64,000 nt of DNA from Mycolicibacterium septicum DSM 44393 (GTDB taxonomy: Bacteria > Actinomycetota > Actinomycetes > Mycobacteriales > Mycobacteriaceae), in assembly GCF_000455325.1 (NCBI RefSeq), contig NZ_HG322952.1:936657-1000656 (forward strand), given 5' to 3'. The stretch's first letter is position 1. Each line of letters starts with the position of its first letter. The position numbers and the translations under genes are program-made. Shown one piece after another: positions 41,248 to 50,710 of this stretch. A model generated the notes under the pieces. It searched no databases, was not told the origin of the DNA, and saw only the letters and a list, made by a program, of their open reading frames with translations.

Positions 41248-42944
41248 GCCTGCCTTGGATCCAGCATCAGGTCTACCCAGGTCTCCGCGGGTGCCAGATT
41301 GTCGGCGCCGGCCGCGTACACGCCGGTGCCTCCGTCTGCGTCAGCGAAGACCCCACTGTGCTGATCGTAGGTGCCGATCCCTGGAGCGCTGGCCAGAGGT
41401 GGTGCCTCGGCCGGCAAGGGTGCATCCGGAGCCGGTGCGGGCGCATCCGGTGCCGGTGCCGCTTCGGGTGCTCCCGGAGGCGTCCGGCCGTACGGCGGCA
41501 CGATCTGGTCCGGCGGCGCGAAGTACGGCCACGGCGGCGGCGGGGTGCCCGGCTTGTTCGGCGGCACCGGCAGCGGGAACGGAGCGTGCGGCGCCGGACC
41601 CGGGCCCGGCTCGACACCCGGCGGCAACTGCACCACCGGCGGACCCGGATCCGGGTCGACCTGCGGCGGGATGTTCGGGAACTTGTTGGGCGGCAGGATG
41701 TTGCGCCCGTCCTCGATCGGCGTGCCGTACGGCACCGGCGGACCGCGCCACGGGTTGGAGCCCACCGGAACGTAGCCGTTGGGATCGCGGCACAACTGGA
41801 TCGTGGGTGCCCGCTTGCCCGGGAACTCCTGGCACGGGTAGTTGCGCGCGCCACGCACCACGGCCGGATCGTTCTGCGCGGTCTTGCAGTACATGTCGGT
41901 CGGCAGATCCCGCAGGGTCAGATCGGCCGGGGACCGGGTCTGGGTCGGCGGGAGGAATCCGGTCAGGCACGGCGGCGCATCGCCGAGGTCGACCTTGAAG
42001 TCGAGCTTGCCGCCCTCGTCGACGGGCACACCGCCGGCGACCGTGTTCAGTGCGGCCATCAGGGCCGGGAAGATCACCAGCGCCTGCTCGAGCGACTTGC
42101 TGTAGATCACGCCGATCCGGCCGAAGTTGGCCAGGTTGGCCGCCAGCACCGGGAACGTCGGCCGGATACCGCTGAACGCGGTGTTGGCCGCCTCGGTGGC
42201 GCCGGGAACGGTCTTGAGGGTGGCGCGCAGCTGCGGGTCTGCCTTGTTCACCTCACCGGTGAACCGGGCCAGCCCGTCGGCCAGCGACCGGATGTTGTCC
42301 CCGCTGCGCATCTGCGCTTCCAGGAACGGACCGGCCTGGTCGATCAGCTGGGTGGTCTCGCCGGAACTGGCGTTGGCCTCGTCGATCAGCAGGCGCGAGG
42401 ACTCGATGAGCCGCGCCAGTTCGGGCCCGGATCCGTTGAACGCCTTGAACGTCTCGCGCAGCAGATCCTGCAAGCGGCTGTTTCCGATGCTGCTGACCAG
42501 CGTGTCGGCCTCGTGCAGCATGCCTGCGATGTCCTGGCCGACCCGGGTGTTCTGCTGATCGATGGTGGCGCCATTGCGCAACTTGTCGGTCGACGGTGAC
42601 TCCGGCGGAATCAGATCGATGTACTGCTCACCGACAGCCGAGACGCTCTTGACCGTGGCGGTGACGTTGTTCGGGATCGCCGTGCTGCTGTTCAGCTGCA
42701 TCCTGGCGACCACGCCGTCGGGGGCCAGGCCCACCGAATCCACCCGCCCGACCGTCACACCGCGGTAGGTGACGTTGGCGTTCGAGTAGATGCCGCCACC
42801 GGTCAGGAAGTTGGCGTTGACGTGATAGGTGCCGATACCCACGGCAGCAGGCAGATGCAGATAGAACAGCGAGATCGCGCCGACGGTGAGGACGGTGACG
42901 ACCCCGAAGATCATCAACTGCATACGGGTCAGCCGGTCGATCAT
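41244..42944 (-). CDS. mce4F: Mce4F, cholesterol import
   Basis: This 566-residue MlaD-type protein has an N-terminal membrane anchor (MQLMIFGVVTVLTVGAISLFYL), the MCE domain (YRGVTVGRVDSVGLAPDGVVARM), a helical region up to ~330, and a long Pro/Ala/Gly-rich C-terminal tail from ~400 (e.g. PPGVEPGPGPAPHAP). Length is close to M. tuberculosis Mce4F. It is the last of six Mce subunits and would form part of the hydrophobic channel that carries sterols across the envelope. Confidence 0.94.
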   Translation of the reverse strand: MIDRLTRMQLMIFGVVTVLTVGAISLFYLHLPAAVGIGTYHVNANFLTGGGIYSNANVTYRGVTVGRVDSVGLAPDGVVARMQLNSSTAIPNNVTATVKSVSAVGEQYIDLIPPESPSTDKLRNGATIDQQNTRVGQDIAGMLHEADTLVSSIGNSRLQDLLRETFKAFNGSGPELARLIESSRLLIDEANASSGETTQLIDQAGPFLEAQMRSGDNIRSLADGLARFTGEVNKADPQLRATLKTVPGATEAANTAFSGIRPTFPVLAANLANFGRIGVIYSKSLEQALVIFPALMAALNTVAGGVPVDEGGKLDFKVDLGDAPPCLTGFLPPTQTRSPADLTLRDLPTDMYCKTAQNDPAVVRGARNYPCQEFPGKRAPTIQLCRDPNGYVPVGSNPWRGPPVPYGTPIEDGRNILPPNKFPNIPPQVDPDPGPPVVQLPPGVEPGPGPAPHAPFPLPVPPNKPGTPPPPWPYFAPPDQIVPPYGRTPPGAPEAAPAPDAPAPAPDAPLPAEAPPLASAPGIGTYDQHSGVFADADGGTGVYAAGADNLAPAETWVDLMLDPRQA

Positions 42945-44140
42945 TACGGCTTCTCCTCGTGCTGGGTGGCAGTTCCGGCGGGGATCTTGAACGGGTCGGC
43001 GGCCTGTCCGGACAGGTTGGCCATCTCTCCGGTCAGCCAGTCCGGCGGATTGATCACCTCGTCGAGGTGCTTCATGTTCGGGTCGAATCCACCCGTGGTG
43101 AAGATCGACTCGCCGAACCGGCGCAATGTCAGGTCGAACGTGACGAACACGTTCAGGTAGTCACCGCGGACCGCGTTGCGCAGGTACTTGTAGTGGAACG
43201 GGAACGTGGGCAGGAACTCCAGGTCCTTGATGAAATCGTCGGCGTTGTCGTTGAACGCCTTGATCACCGGATAGAGATCCTTGATGTCGGCCGCGAAATC
43301 GTCCTTGGTCGACGACAGGATCCGCGAGCCCACCTCGGCGAAGCCGCGCAGCGCGGTGAACGCCTCGACGATGTTGGAGCGGTTCTCGTTGAGCACCTTC
43401 AGCGCCCCGGGCAGGCTGTCCAACGTGCGGCCCAGGTTGTCCTTGCTGCGGGCCAGGATCGAAGCGAAGCGGTTCAGCCCGTCGGCCGCAGCGATGATGT
43501 CGTTGGTCTGCTGGTCCAGCGATGAGGTCAGCTCGGCCAGGCGCGGGATCAGCTCGGCGAAGCTTCCGGCCCTGCCTGCCACCGCGGCGTAGGCCTCATC
43601 GGTGATGTCCTGCAGCGCACCGAGATTGCCCTTGTTCACCACCATGCCCAGCGAGGACAGCACTTCCTCGGTGGTCGGGTAGCGGCTGGTCTGCGACAGG
43701 GAGATGTTGGAGCCCTCGCGCAACTGTCCCTGCGCCGGTTCGTCGACCGGTTCGGACAACTGCACGTGCTGAGAACCCAGCAGCGATGTCTGGGCAACGC
43801 GCGCAACGGCATTCGCCGGGAGCTTCACGTCGCCGTCCAACGACAGCTGTACCGCCGCGTAGAAGCTGCCGTCCGGACGCTGCATGGCGTCCAGACCGGA
43901 CACACTGCCAACCGTGACGTCGTCGACCATCACCGGCGAGTTCTGCGGCAGGGTCGCCACATCGGGCAACTCCACGGTGACGTTGTAGGACCCCGCCCCG
44001 TGCCCGGCCGTGCCGGGCATGTTGAGCGAGTTGAGTCCGCCGAACTGGCAGCCGGCCAGCAGCATCGCGCCGCTGCCGATTGCCAGCGTGCGTCCGCTGA
44101 ACCGGGATGCCTTACCCCTCAATGCTTTACCCCTCATCAT
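42944..44140 (-). CDS. lprN: Mce4E lipoprotein (LprN), cholesterol import
   Basis: This 398-residue Mce protein has a lipoprotein signal with lipobox LLAGC (Cys near residue 31), as expected for the E subunit of mce operons. It has the MCE domain (VMVDDVTVGSVSGLDAM, LSLDGDVKLPANAVARV, LLGSQHVQL) and a coiled helical C-terminal half. It overlaps mce4D by 4 bp and mce4F by 1 bp. It is also called mce4E. Confidence 0.93.
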   Translation of the reverse strand: MMRGKALRGKASRFSGRTLAIGSGAMLLAGCQFGGLNSLNMPGTAGHGAGSYNVTVELPDVATLPQNSPVMVDDVTVGSVSGLDAMQRPDGSFYAAVQLSLDGDVKLPANAVARVAQTSLLGSQHVQLSEPVDEPAQGQLREGSNISLSQTSRYPTTEEVLSSLGMVVNKGNLGALQDITDEAYAAVAGRAGSFAELIPRLAELTSSLDQQTNDIIAAADGLNRFASILARSKDNLGRTLDSLPGALKVLNENRSNIVEAFTALRGFAEVGSRILSSTKDDFAADIKDLYPVIKAFNDNADDFIKDLEFLPTFPFHYKYLRNAVRGDYLNVFVTFDLTLRRFGESIFTTGGFDPNMKHLDEVINPPDWLTGEMANLSGQAADPFKIPAGTATQHEEKP

Positions 44141-45522
44141 CCGCCGGCACCAGCCTCAGCAGGCGCGGGCGCGGGTCCGGGTGCGGGCCCCGGCGCGGGA
44201 CCGACTCCTGTTCCGGGTGCGGGTGCGGGTGCATCCGGCGGCAGGATCAGCGAACTCAGCGTCGCGTCATGCGGGATCTGCGGCGGCGTCACGCCCGGGG
44301 CGTTCTGCCACTGCAGGTACGGCACCGGAGTCTCCGACTTGGCCTCGGTCGCCGGGGTGTCGTACTGGATCTGGCCCTTGTAGGCGGTGATGCTGTTGAC
44401 CGGGTGGAACAGCACCGGCGGGTAGTTCATCGTGATGCGGCGCAGCACCGGACCCATCCGCTGCCTGCAGATCTCGGCGCGCTTGTAGTTGTCCGGGTTG
44501 GCGCCGATGTCGAAGGTGCCACCACAGATGAACTGCGTCGGGTTGGCGAAGTTGGGCAGTGACAGCAGACCACCGACGGTGCCCTGGGCCGGGTTGTAGA
44601 TGTTGTAGAAGTTCGCCAGACCGTTGGGCGTGACGTGCAGGATCTGCTCGATGTCGTCACTGTGGTCGGTGAGGATCTGGGTGAAGTCCGCCAGCTTGCC
44701 CACCTGGGCGATCAGCGCGTCGTTGTTCTCGTTCAGGAATCCGCGGACATCGCCCAGCGCCTGGTTCAGCGTGCCCAGGGTCTGATCGAGACCGTTGGAG
44801 CTGTCGGCCAGTACCTGCGACACCGACGCCACGTGATTGGTGAACTGCACGATCTGTTCGTTGCTGTTGGACAACGCGTTGACGAGGACCTGAAGGTTCT
44901 TCACCGTGCCGAACAGATCGGTGCGGGAATCACCCAACCGGCCCGCGGTCTGGGACAACTCCCGCAGTGCGTTGCGGAAGGAGTCGCCGTTGCCGTCGAA
45001 CGTGGTGGCGGCCTGGTCGACGAAGGCCGCGATCGGACCCTGCACCGAGTTGGCCTGCGGCCCGAGTTGTGAACTGAGCTGCGTGAGTTGCTCTTTGACC
45101 TCGTCCCATTCGACCGGGACACCGGTGCGGTCCAGCCCGATCGATGCGCCGTCGGCCATCACGTCGCCTTCGGTGTAGGCCGGCGTCAGCTGAATGAACC
45201 TGGCCGACACCAGGTTCGGCGAGAGGATCAGCGCCTTGGCGTCGGCGGGCACCTTGACGCCGCGATCGAGGGTCATCTCGATCTTGACATCCGAGGGCCG
45301 CGGCTCGATCGAGTCGATCGTGCCCACCGGCACCCCGACGATCCGAACCTCGTCGCCGGGGTACAGGCCGACGGCGTTGGTGAAGTACGCCGTGAGCTTG
45401 GGACCCGTCCGCGACGGCCACACCTGGTACACGCCGACGGCGAGTACCGCCAGCAGCAACACGGCCAGGCCGATGCGCATCCACCGGTTGCGACCGGACG
45501 ACACCGAACTCTCTTGGGTCAT
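44137..45522 (-). CDS. mce4D: Mce4D, cholesterol import
   Basis: This 461-residue protein has an N-terminal TM anchor (IGLAVLLLAVLAVGVYQVW), the MCE domain (LYPGDEVRIVGVPVGTIDSI) and a helical needle-like region (QLTQLSSQLGPQANSVQG...). It ends in a Pro/Ala-Gly tail (APAPGTGVGPAPGPAPG). It overlaps mce4C and lprN by 4 bp each. It is a subunit of the Mce4 sterol importer. Confidence 0.94.
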   Translation of the reverse strand: MTQESSVSSGRNRWMRIGLAVLLLAVLAVGVYQVWPSRTGPKLTAYFTNAVGLYPGDEVRIVGVPVGTIDSIEPRPSDVKIEMTLDRGVKVPADAKALILSPNLVSARFIQLTPAYTEGDVMADGASIGLDRTGVPVEWDEVKEQLTQLSSQLGPQANSVQGPIAAFVDQAATTFDGNGDSFRNALRELSQTAGRLGDSRTDLFGTVKNLQVLVNALSNSNEQIVQFTNHVASVSQVLADSSNGLDQTLGTLNQALGDVRGFLNENNDALIAQVGKLADFTQILTDHSDDIEQILHVTPNGLANFYNIYNPAQGTVGGLLSLPNFANPTQFICGGTFDIGANPDNYKRAEICRQRMGPVLRRITMNYPPVLFHPVNSITAYKGQIQYDTPATEAKSETPVPYLQWQNAPGVTPPQIPHDATLSSLILPPDAPAPAPGTGVGPAPGPAPGPAPAPAEAGAGG

Positions 45523-46577
45523 GGCGATTTCGGCCTAACGATCGTGCGTTCGGAGATGTATCCACGCAGCATGTCGGCGAGGCTGTCGGGCAGCTTCCCC
45601 GGCTGGAAGTAGGTATCGAGCAGCACCTCGGACATCGACGCGGGCGGCAAACCGTACAGGTTGATGTTGAAGCCCGGACCGTTGCCGACCACCTCGGCGA
45701 GGGTGGTCGCGTACGGCGGCAGGCGGCGCAAGGCCTCGCCGATGTGCTCTTTGCGCTCCAACAGGTTGTCCATCACGAGGTTGAGCTTCTCGAGCGCCGG
45801 CTTGAACTCCTTGCGGTTGTCGGCGACGAATCCCGAGAGCTGCCGGGACACGTCGTCGATGCCGGCGATCAGATTGCTCAGCGCCTGCCTGCGCTCGTCG
45901 AGCGCGGCGAAGAGCTGGTTGCCGTCGGTGACCAGCTGGTTGACCTGGCCGGCGCGCGATGCCAGCAGATCCGACACCCGCTTGGCGTGCGTGAGCAATC
46001 CTTCGAGCGCCTCATCGCGCTTGTTGATGCTGCGCGACAGGTTGGCCACACCGTCCAGCGCACCCCGCAACTGCGGTGTGGCGTCGCGCAGGGTGTCGGT
46101 CAAGGTCTGGAGGGCCTGCTCGAACTTCGGCTTGTCCAGTTCGGAGACGTTCTGCCCCAGGTCCTGCAGGGCCGTGTTGAGCGTGTAGGGAGTCGTGGTG
46201 CGCCCCAACGGGATCACCGTCGAGGACCCGCTGCCCTTCGGCGTCACCGAAAGCGACTTCTGCCCCAGCACGGTTTCGGTCTTGATCGCCACCAGTGACT
46301 GATCGCCGATCTTGATGTTGCGATCCACGGTGAAGCTGACCTTGGCGGTGTCACCGACCAGCGCCACCCCGGTGACCTTGCCGACCGCGATACCCGAGAC
46401 GTTGACGTCGTTGCCCGGGTCGATCCCGCCGGCGTCGCTGAAATACGCCTCGTACTTCTTGCCCTGCGGGAAGAAGGGAAGCCCGGTGTAGCCGAAGGAC
46501 ACCAGCACCACACATGCCACCAGGGCGATGCCGAAGATCCCGGTGCGTAGCGCTGTGTCGCCGTCGCGCTTAGCCAT
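45519..46577 (-). CDS. mce4C: Mce4C, cholesterol import
   Basis: This 352-residue Mce subunit has a TM anchor (GIFGIALVACVVLVSFGY), the MCE domain (YFSDAGGIDPGNDVNVSGIA, VSFTVDRNIKIGDQSLVAI) and a long helical C-terminus. It overlaps mce4B by 8 bp and mce4D by 4 bp. The length fits the family C subunit. Confidence 0.94.
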   Translation of the reverse strand: MAKRDGDTALRTGIFGIALVACVVLVSFGYTGLPFFPQGKKYEAYFSDAGGIDPGNDVNVSGIAVGKVTGVALVGDTAKVSFTVDRNIKIGDQSLVAIKTETVLGQKSLSVTPKGSGSSTVIPLGRTTTPYTLNTALQDLGQNVSELDKPKFEQALQTLTDTLRDATPQLRGALDGVANLSRSINKRDEALEGLLTHAKRVSDLLASRAGQVNQLVTDGNQLFAALDERRQALSNLIAGIDDVSRQLSGFVADNRKEFKPALEKLNLVMDNLLERKEHIGEALRRLPPYATTLAEVVGNGPGFNINLYGLPPASMSEVLLDTYFQPGKLPDSLADMLRGYISERTIVRPKSP

Positions 46578-47616
46578 TCTCCGAGCACCTCCCCTTCGAC
46601 GGGTCCGGCGGGCCGCCGAACGGAATCAGAATGTCGCTACCGGCCGGTCCGTTGACCTTCATCCGGATCGAGCAGTAGTAGATGTTGAAGAACGAGCCGT
46701 AGGCGCCAAGTCCGTTGAGCCGCAGGTAGTTCTCGGCCAGCGGTTCGATCACCTTGTTGACGTCGGCCTTGCGTTCGTCCATCCGCTGGGCGAACGGCCG
46801 CGCGTTCTCGATGACGGCCTGCAGCGGGCGACGCGACTTGTCCAGCATGTCGGTCAGGTCGTTCTCGGCCGAGGCCAGCGGTGCGATGGCGCCGGCGATC
46901 GGGTCGCGCCCCTCGGACAGACCGGAGATCAGCTTCTGCAATTCGTCGACGCTGGAATCGAACTGCGCGCCCTTGTCGTCGACGGTGCCAAGCACGGTGT
47001 TGAGGTTGGTGATCACGTCACCGATCAACTGGTCGCGGGCGGCCAGGTTCTGGGTGAATGCGCTCGTGCTGGTGAGCATGTTCGCCAGCGCTCCACCCTG
47101 GCCCTGCAGCATCTCGATGATCGCGTTGGAGATCTCGTTGACCTTGTTGCCGTCAAGGCCTTTCATCACCGGCCGCAGGCCGCCCAGCAGCGCGTCGAGA
47201 TCGAGCGCCGGCTGGGTGTTCTGCTGCGGGATGGTCGCTCCGGCCGGAAGCTTGCGCAGTTCGCCGGGACCCGACGTGATCTCCAGATACCGGTCACCGA
47301 CCAGGTTCTCGTAGCGCACCTTGGCCTGGCTCGACGTGTAGAGCTGGTAGCGCTTGTTGAGGTCGAACTTCACGTCGACCGTGTTGTCCGGGTTGAGCTT
47401 GACGTCGTTGACCGTGCCGACCGGCACGCCCGCGATGCGGACGTCCTGGCCTGCCTTCAGTCGCGAAGCCTGGCTGAAGGTGGCGTGGTAGCTGTTCTCC
47501 GAGGCGAACCGGAATTCGCCGAACACCACGACCAGCATGGCCGCCACCAAGAGCATGGCGATGGTGAAGATGCTGACCTTGAGCATGGTCCGGTCAGGAC
47601 GCGCACTGGACGCCAT
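46570..47616 (-). CDS. mce4B: Mce4B, cholesterol import
   Basis: This 348-residue Mce subunit has an N-terminal anchor (VSIFTIAMLLVAAMLVVVF), the MCE domain (FSQASRLKAGQDVRIAGVPV, VKFDLNKRYQLYTSSQAKV) and an LVGDRYLEI strand, followed by helices. It shares one base with mce4A (TGATG) and 8 bp with mce4C. It is a subunit of the Mce4 importer. Confidence 0.94.
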   Translation of the reverse strand: MASSARPDRTMLKVSIFTIAMLLVAAMLVVVFGEFRFASENSYHATFSQASRLKAGQDVRIAGVPVGTVNDVKLNPDNTVDVKFDLNKRYQLYTSSQAKVRYENLVGDRYLEITSGPGELRKLPAGATIPQQNTQPALDLDALLGGLRPVMKGLDGNKVNEISNAIIEMLQGQGGALANMLTSTSAFTQNLAARDQLIGDVITNLNTVLGTVDDKGAQFDSSVDELQKLISGLSEGRDPIAGAIAPLASAENDLTDMLDKSRRPLQAVIENARPFAQRMDERKADVNKVIEPLAENYLRLNGLGAYGSFFNIYYCSIRMKVNGPAGSDILIPFGGPPDPSKGRCSENG

Positions 47617-48821
47617 CAGAAGCGATCCCTCTCCGCGAATGCGCCGTTGAACAGGAACTGCAGCGTTGCCGGGGCGTCGAACTGCACCTCGGTGTTCGGC
47701 TGGAACGGCACGTAGGCGTTGTCGGTCACCAGGAACGGCGAGTGGTACCAGCTACCGCCGAACTGCTTCGACGGCACATCCGGCAGGCCACGGCAGTTGG
47801 GGCCGCCAGAGGCGTTCACGATCGGCAGGCTCTCCGGGTAGGTGTACGCCGGGGCGCCGGGCAGGAAGTTCGACGACACGAACAGACCGGGCCTGATACC
47901 ACCGATGATCGGCGCGAACCGGTCCACACCGATCGACACACCCTTGAGCACACAGCCGAACTCGGGTGAGTAGTCGCTGGCCACCTTCAACGGGGCCCGC
48001 AGCCGCTGGATGGCGGCGATGTAGTCGTCGGCGGCCGGCTGCAGGGTCGCGGTGCCGTTGTTCGCCAGGCCGGTCGCGGCCAGCAGGGTGGCGTTGAGGT
48101 TGGTCTTCTCGTCGACGATCGTCTTGTTCAGGGCGGGCACGTTGTCGACGATGCGGGCCAGGTCCGGCCCGGCGTCACCGTAGATGTTGGCGACCGCGGC
48201 GGCCTTCGCGAAGTCGTCGCGCAGGGTCGGCAACTTCGGATTGATCTGCGCCAGATAGCCGTTGAGTCCCGTGAGAGCCGTACCGAGATCGTCCCCGTGG
48301 CCGCGCAGGCCCTCGCCGAGCGCGGTGAGAGTGGCGTTCAGGCTGACCGGGTCGATCTTGTTGAGCACGTCCGACAGCGTCTGGAAGAGCGTGTTGACCT
48401 CGAGCTGCACATCCTTGGCGGCCACCGTGCTACCCGGGCGCAGCGACGTCGGCTGCGGCTCCGCGGGCGGCTGGAACTCCACCGACTTGGCACCGAAGAT
48501 CGTGTTGCCCGCGATCCGCACGGTGGCGTTGGACGGGATGTAGCGCATCTCGCCGCGCTTGATGGACAACGTCAGCTTCGCCTCGCTGCCGGCATACGCG
48601 ATGTCGGTGACCTTGCCGATCTGGATCCCGCGGTACTTCACCTTGGCGTCGCGCTCCATCACCAGGCCGGCCCGCGGCGCGGTCAGGCTGACCGTGTCGG
48701 TCGGCGTGAAGGCGGCTGTGTAGGACAGGTAGGTGAAGACCACCGCGGCGGCCAGGATCGCCGCCAGGATCGCAGCGGCGATCCTGACATGACGACGGTG
48801 CTTGGAAGGTGCGTCTGTCAT
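47616..48821 (-). CDS. mce4A: Mce4A, cholesterol import
   Basis: This 401-residue Mce subunit has an N-terminal anchor (RIAAAILAAILAAAVVFTYLS), the MCE domain (LVMERDAKVKYRGIQIGKV, LTLSIKRGEMRYIPSNATV) and a C-terminal part ending with the family-typical aromatic region. ATG 48821 is chosen over GTG 48836 because AGGA lies 6 bases before it and the length then matches the M. tuberculosis protein (about 400). Mce4 substrate specificity for cholesterol is known from M. tuberculosis. Confidence 0.94.
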   Translation of the reverse strand: MTDAPSKHRRHVRIAAAILAAILAAAVVFTYLSYTAAFTPTDTVSLTAPRAGLVMERDAKVKYRGIQIGKVTDIAYAGSEAKLTLSIKRGEMRYIPSNATVRIAGNTIFGAKSVEFQPPAEPQPTSLRPGSTVAAKDVQLEVNTLFQTLSDVLNKIDPVSLNATLTALGEGLRGHGDDLGTALTGLNGYLAQINPKLPTLRDDFAKAAAVANIYGDAGPDLARIVDNVPALNKTIVDEKTNLNATLLAATGLANNGTATLQPAADDYIAAIQRLRAPLKVASDYSPEFGCVLKGVSIGVDRFAPIIGGIRPGLFVSSNFLPGAPAYTYPESLPIVNASGGPNCRGLPDVPSKQFGGSWYHSPFLVTDNAYVPFQPNTEVQFDAPATLQFLFNGAFAERDRF

Positions 48822-48836
48822 AGGAATTCCTGCCAC

Positions 48837-49679
48837 CTACCCGGAAAGGTTGAAGTTGCCGGACGCGCCGTAGACGGCCAGGGAGATGAACAGCGTGATG
48901 GTGACGACGACGATCAGCGAGGTGCGCACGGCCTGACCGACCGCAATGCCCACGCCGACCGGCCCGCCGGATGCGTTGTAGCCGTAATAGGTATGCACCA
49001 GCATCACCGCGATCGCCATCACGATCGCCTGCAGGAACGACCAGAGCAGGTCGCTGGGTATCAGGAACGTATTGAAGTAGTGGTCGTACAGACCCGCCGA
49101 CTGACCGTTGATGAACACCGTGGTGAATCTCGCGGCGAAGAACGCGGCCAGCACCGACAGCGAATACAGCGGCACGATCGCGATCAGGCCGGCCAGCAAT
49201 CGGGTCGAGACCAGATAGGACACCGCATGAACCGCCATCGCTTCGACGGCGTCGATCTCCTCGGCCACCCGCATCGCGCCGAGCTGAGCGGTTGCGCCCG
49301 CGCCGATCGTGGCGGCCAGGGCGATACCGGCGATCACCGGTGCCACGATGCGCACGTTGAGGAACGCCGACAGGAAGCCGGTCAGGGCCTCGATGCCGAT
49401 GTTGCCGAGCGACGAGTAACCCTGCACCGCGATCACACCGCCGGAGGCCAGGGTGAGGAAGGCCGCGACGCCGACGGTACCGCCGATCATCACCAGGGCG
49501 CCTGCGCCCATGGTCATCTCGGCTACCAGCCGGATGGTCTCCTTGCGGTAGCGGTTGATGGCGTTCGGCAGGTACCGCATGGTCTCGCCGTAGAACAGCG
49601 CCTGCTCGCCGACGTTGTCGACGACCTTGGGCACGCCGCGGAACAGCCGGCGGAAGCGGAGTGTGGCGTCATAGCTCAT
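48837..49679 (-). CDS. yrbE4B: YrbE4B, MlaE-type permease of the Mce4 system
   Basis: This 280-residue integral membrane protein has the MlaE-family core: GFLSAFLNVRIVAPVIAGIA, GAGATAQLGAMRVAEEIDAVEAM with the EEIDA loop that contacts the ATPase, and YSLSVLAAFFA. It is one of two permeases of the Mce4 transporter, with the ATPase (MceG) encoded elsewhere. It overlaps yrbE4A by 4 bp. Confidence 0.95.
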   Translation of the reverse strand: MSYDATLRFRRLFRGVPKVVDNVGEQALFYGETMRYLPNAINRYRKETIRLVAEMTMGAGALVMIGGTVGVAAFLTLASGGVIAVQGYSSLGNIGIEALTGFLSAFLNVRIVAPVIAGIALAATIGAGATAQLGAMRVAEEIDAVEAMAVHAVSYLVSTRLLAGLIAIVPLYSLSVLAAFFAARFTTVFINGQSAGLYDHYFNTFLIPSDLLWSFLQAIVMAIAVMLVHTYYGYNASGGPVGVGIAVGQAVRTSLIVVVTITLFISLAVYGASGNFNLSG

Positions 49680-50440
49680 CGCACGAGCACCCGGACCCCG
49701 ATTGCTGTCATGATCACGTTGATCACGAACAGGCAGATGAAGGCGTAGACCACCGTTTCGTTCACAGCGTTACCGACACCCTTCGGGCCTCCTTTTACGG
49801 TCAACCCGCGGTAGCACCCGACCAGTCCGGCGACCACGCCGAACAACAGCGCCTTGATCTCGGCCAGCACGAGCTCGCCGAGGCCGGTCAGCACGGTCAG
49901 GCCGTTGATGAAGGAACCGGGGTTGACGCCCTGCAGGAACACTGAGAAGACATAGCCACCCGCCAGGCCGATCGCACAGACCAGACCGTTGAGCAGCAGT
50001 GCCACGAAGGTCGAGGCCAGCACGCGGGGCACGACCAGTCGCTGGATCGGATCGATGCCCAGCACGCGCATGGCGTCGATCTCTTCGCGGATGGTGCGGG
50101 CACCCAGGTCGGCGCAGATCGCCGTGGCGCCCGCGCCTGCCACCACCAGCACGGTCACCACCGGGCCGAGCTGGGTGATGGTGCCGAAGGCGGTGCCTGC
50201 GCCGGACAGGTCGGCGGCACCGATCTCGCGAAGGAGGATGTTGAGGGTAAACGCGACCAGGACCGTGAAGGGGATGGCGACCAACAAGGTCGGCACCAAC
50301 GAGACCCGGGCGATCATCCAGGTCTGATCCAGGAACTCTTTGAACTGGAACGGTCGACGGAACATCTTGGCGAAGGTGTCCAAGGACATCTCGACAAAGC
50401 CGCCCACGGCCCGGGCCGGAACCGCAAGCTGTTCGATCAA
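49676..50440 (-). CDS. yrbE4A: YrbE4A, MlaE-type permease of the Mce4 system
   Basis: This 254-residue permease has the MlaE motifs ATAICADLGARTIREEIDAM and VLGIDPIQRLVVPRV. A TTG start at 50440 is proposed because GGAG lies 6 bases before it, and the protein then begins (M)IEQLAVPARAVGGF with the family length of 254. The frame stays open to 50536 but the added residues look non-coding. It is the first gene of the mce4 operon; KstR-type sites lie 140 and 228 bp upstream. Confidence 0.92.
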   Translation of the reverse strand: MIEQLAVPARAVGGFVEMSLDTFAKMFRRPFQFKEFLDQTWMIARVSLVPTLLVAIPFTVLVAFTLNILLREIGAADLSGAGTAFGTITQLGPVVTVLVVAGAGATAICADLGARTIREEIDAMRVLGIDPIQRLVVPRVLASTFVALLLNGLVCAIGLAGGYVFSVFLQGVNPGSFINGLTVLTGLGELVLAEIKALLFGVVAGLVGCYRGLTVKGGPKGVGNAVNETVVYAFICLFVINVIMTAIGVRVLVR

Positions 50441-50579
50441 CCTGGGCTCCGTTCTCGGGTACTTAGGTGGGGGAAATTCCGCGGATTGTCGCGATAGCGA
50501 AAGTTGGACGGCCACGTGACGTAGCCGCTCTCCCACCCCTTGGTCTTACGGTGCTCTTAGTGAGCCGGATCATACTAAC

Positions 50580-50593
50580 TAGAACATGTTCGC
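50580..50593. promoter_or_regulatory. Degenerate KstR-like site upstream of yrbE4A
   Basis: TAGAACATGTTCGC matches TnnAACnnGTTnnA except for the last base. It is a possible second KstR half-strength site 87 bp from the perfect one at 50668. Apart from these two sites the 270-bp gap (50441-50710) shows no gene. Confidence 0.45.
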
Positions 50594-50667
50594 AGTGTCA
50601 AAGAATTCAAAATCCTCATGTCGGACGCCGTTTTTGCAGCTCAGGGCGTACCGCATCAACATTGAGT

Positions 50668-50681
50668 TAGAACACGTTCTA
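50668..50681. promoter_or_regulatory. KstR operator upstream of the mce4 operon
   Basis: TAGAACACGTTCTA is a perfect palindrome fitting the KstR consensus TnnAACnnGTTnnA. KstR represses cholesterol genes until a sterol-derived CoA ester releases it. It lies between hsd4A and yrbE4A, so mce4 likely has its own KstR-controlled promoter. Confidence 0.85.
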
Positions 50682-50710
50682 CACATTTCGAGCGACGGCA
50701 AACGAGACCG

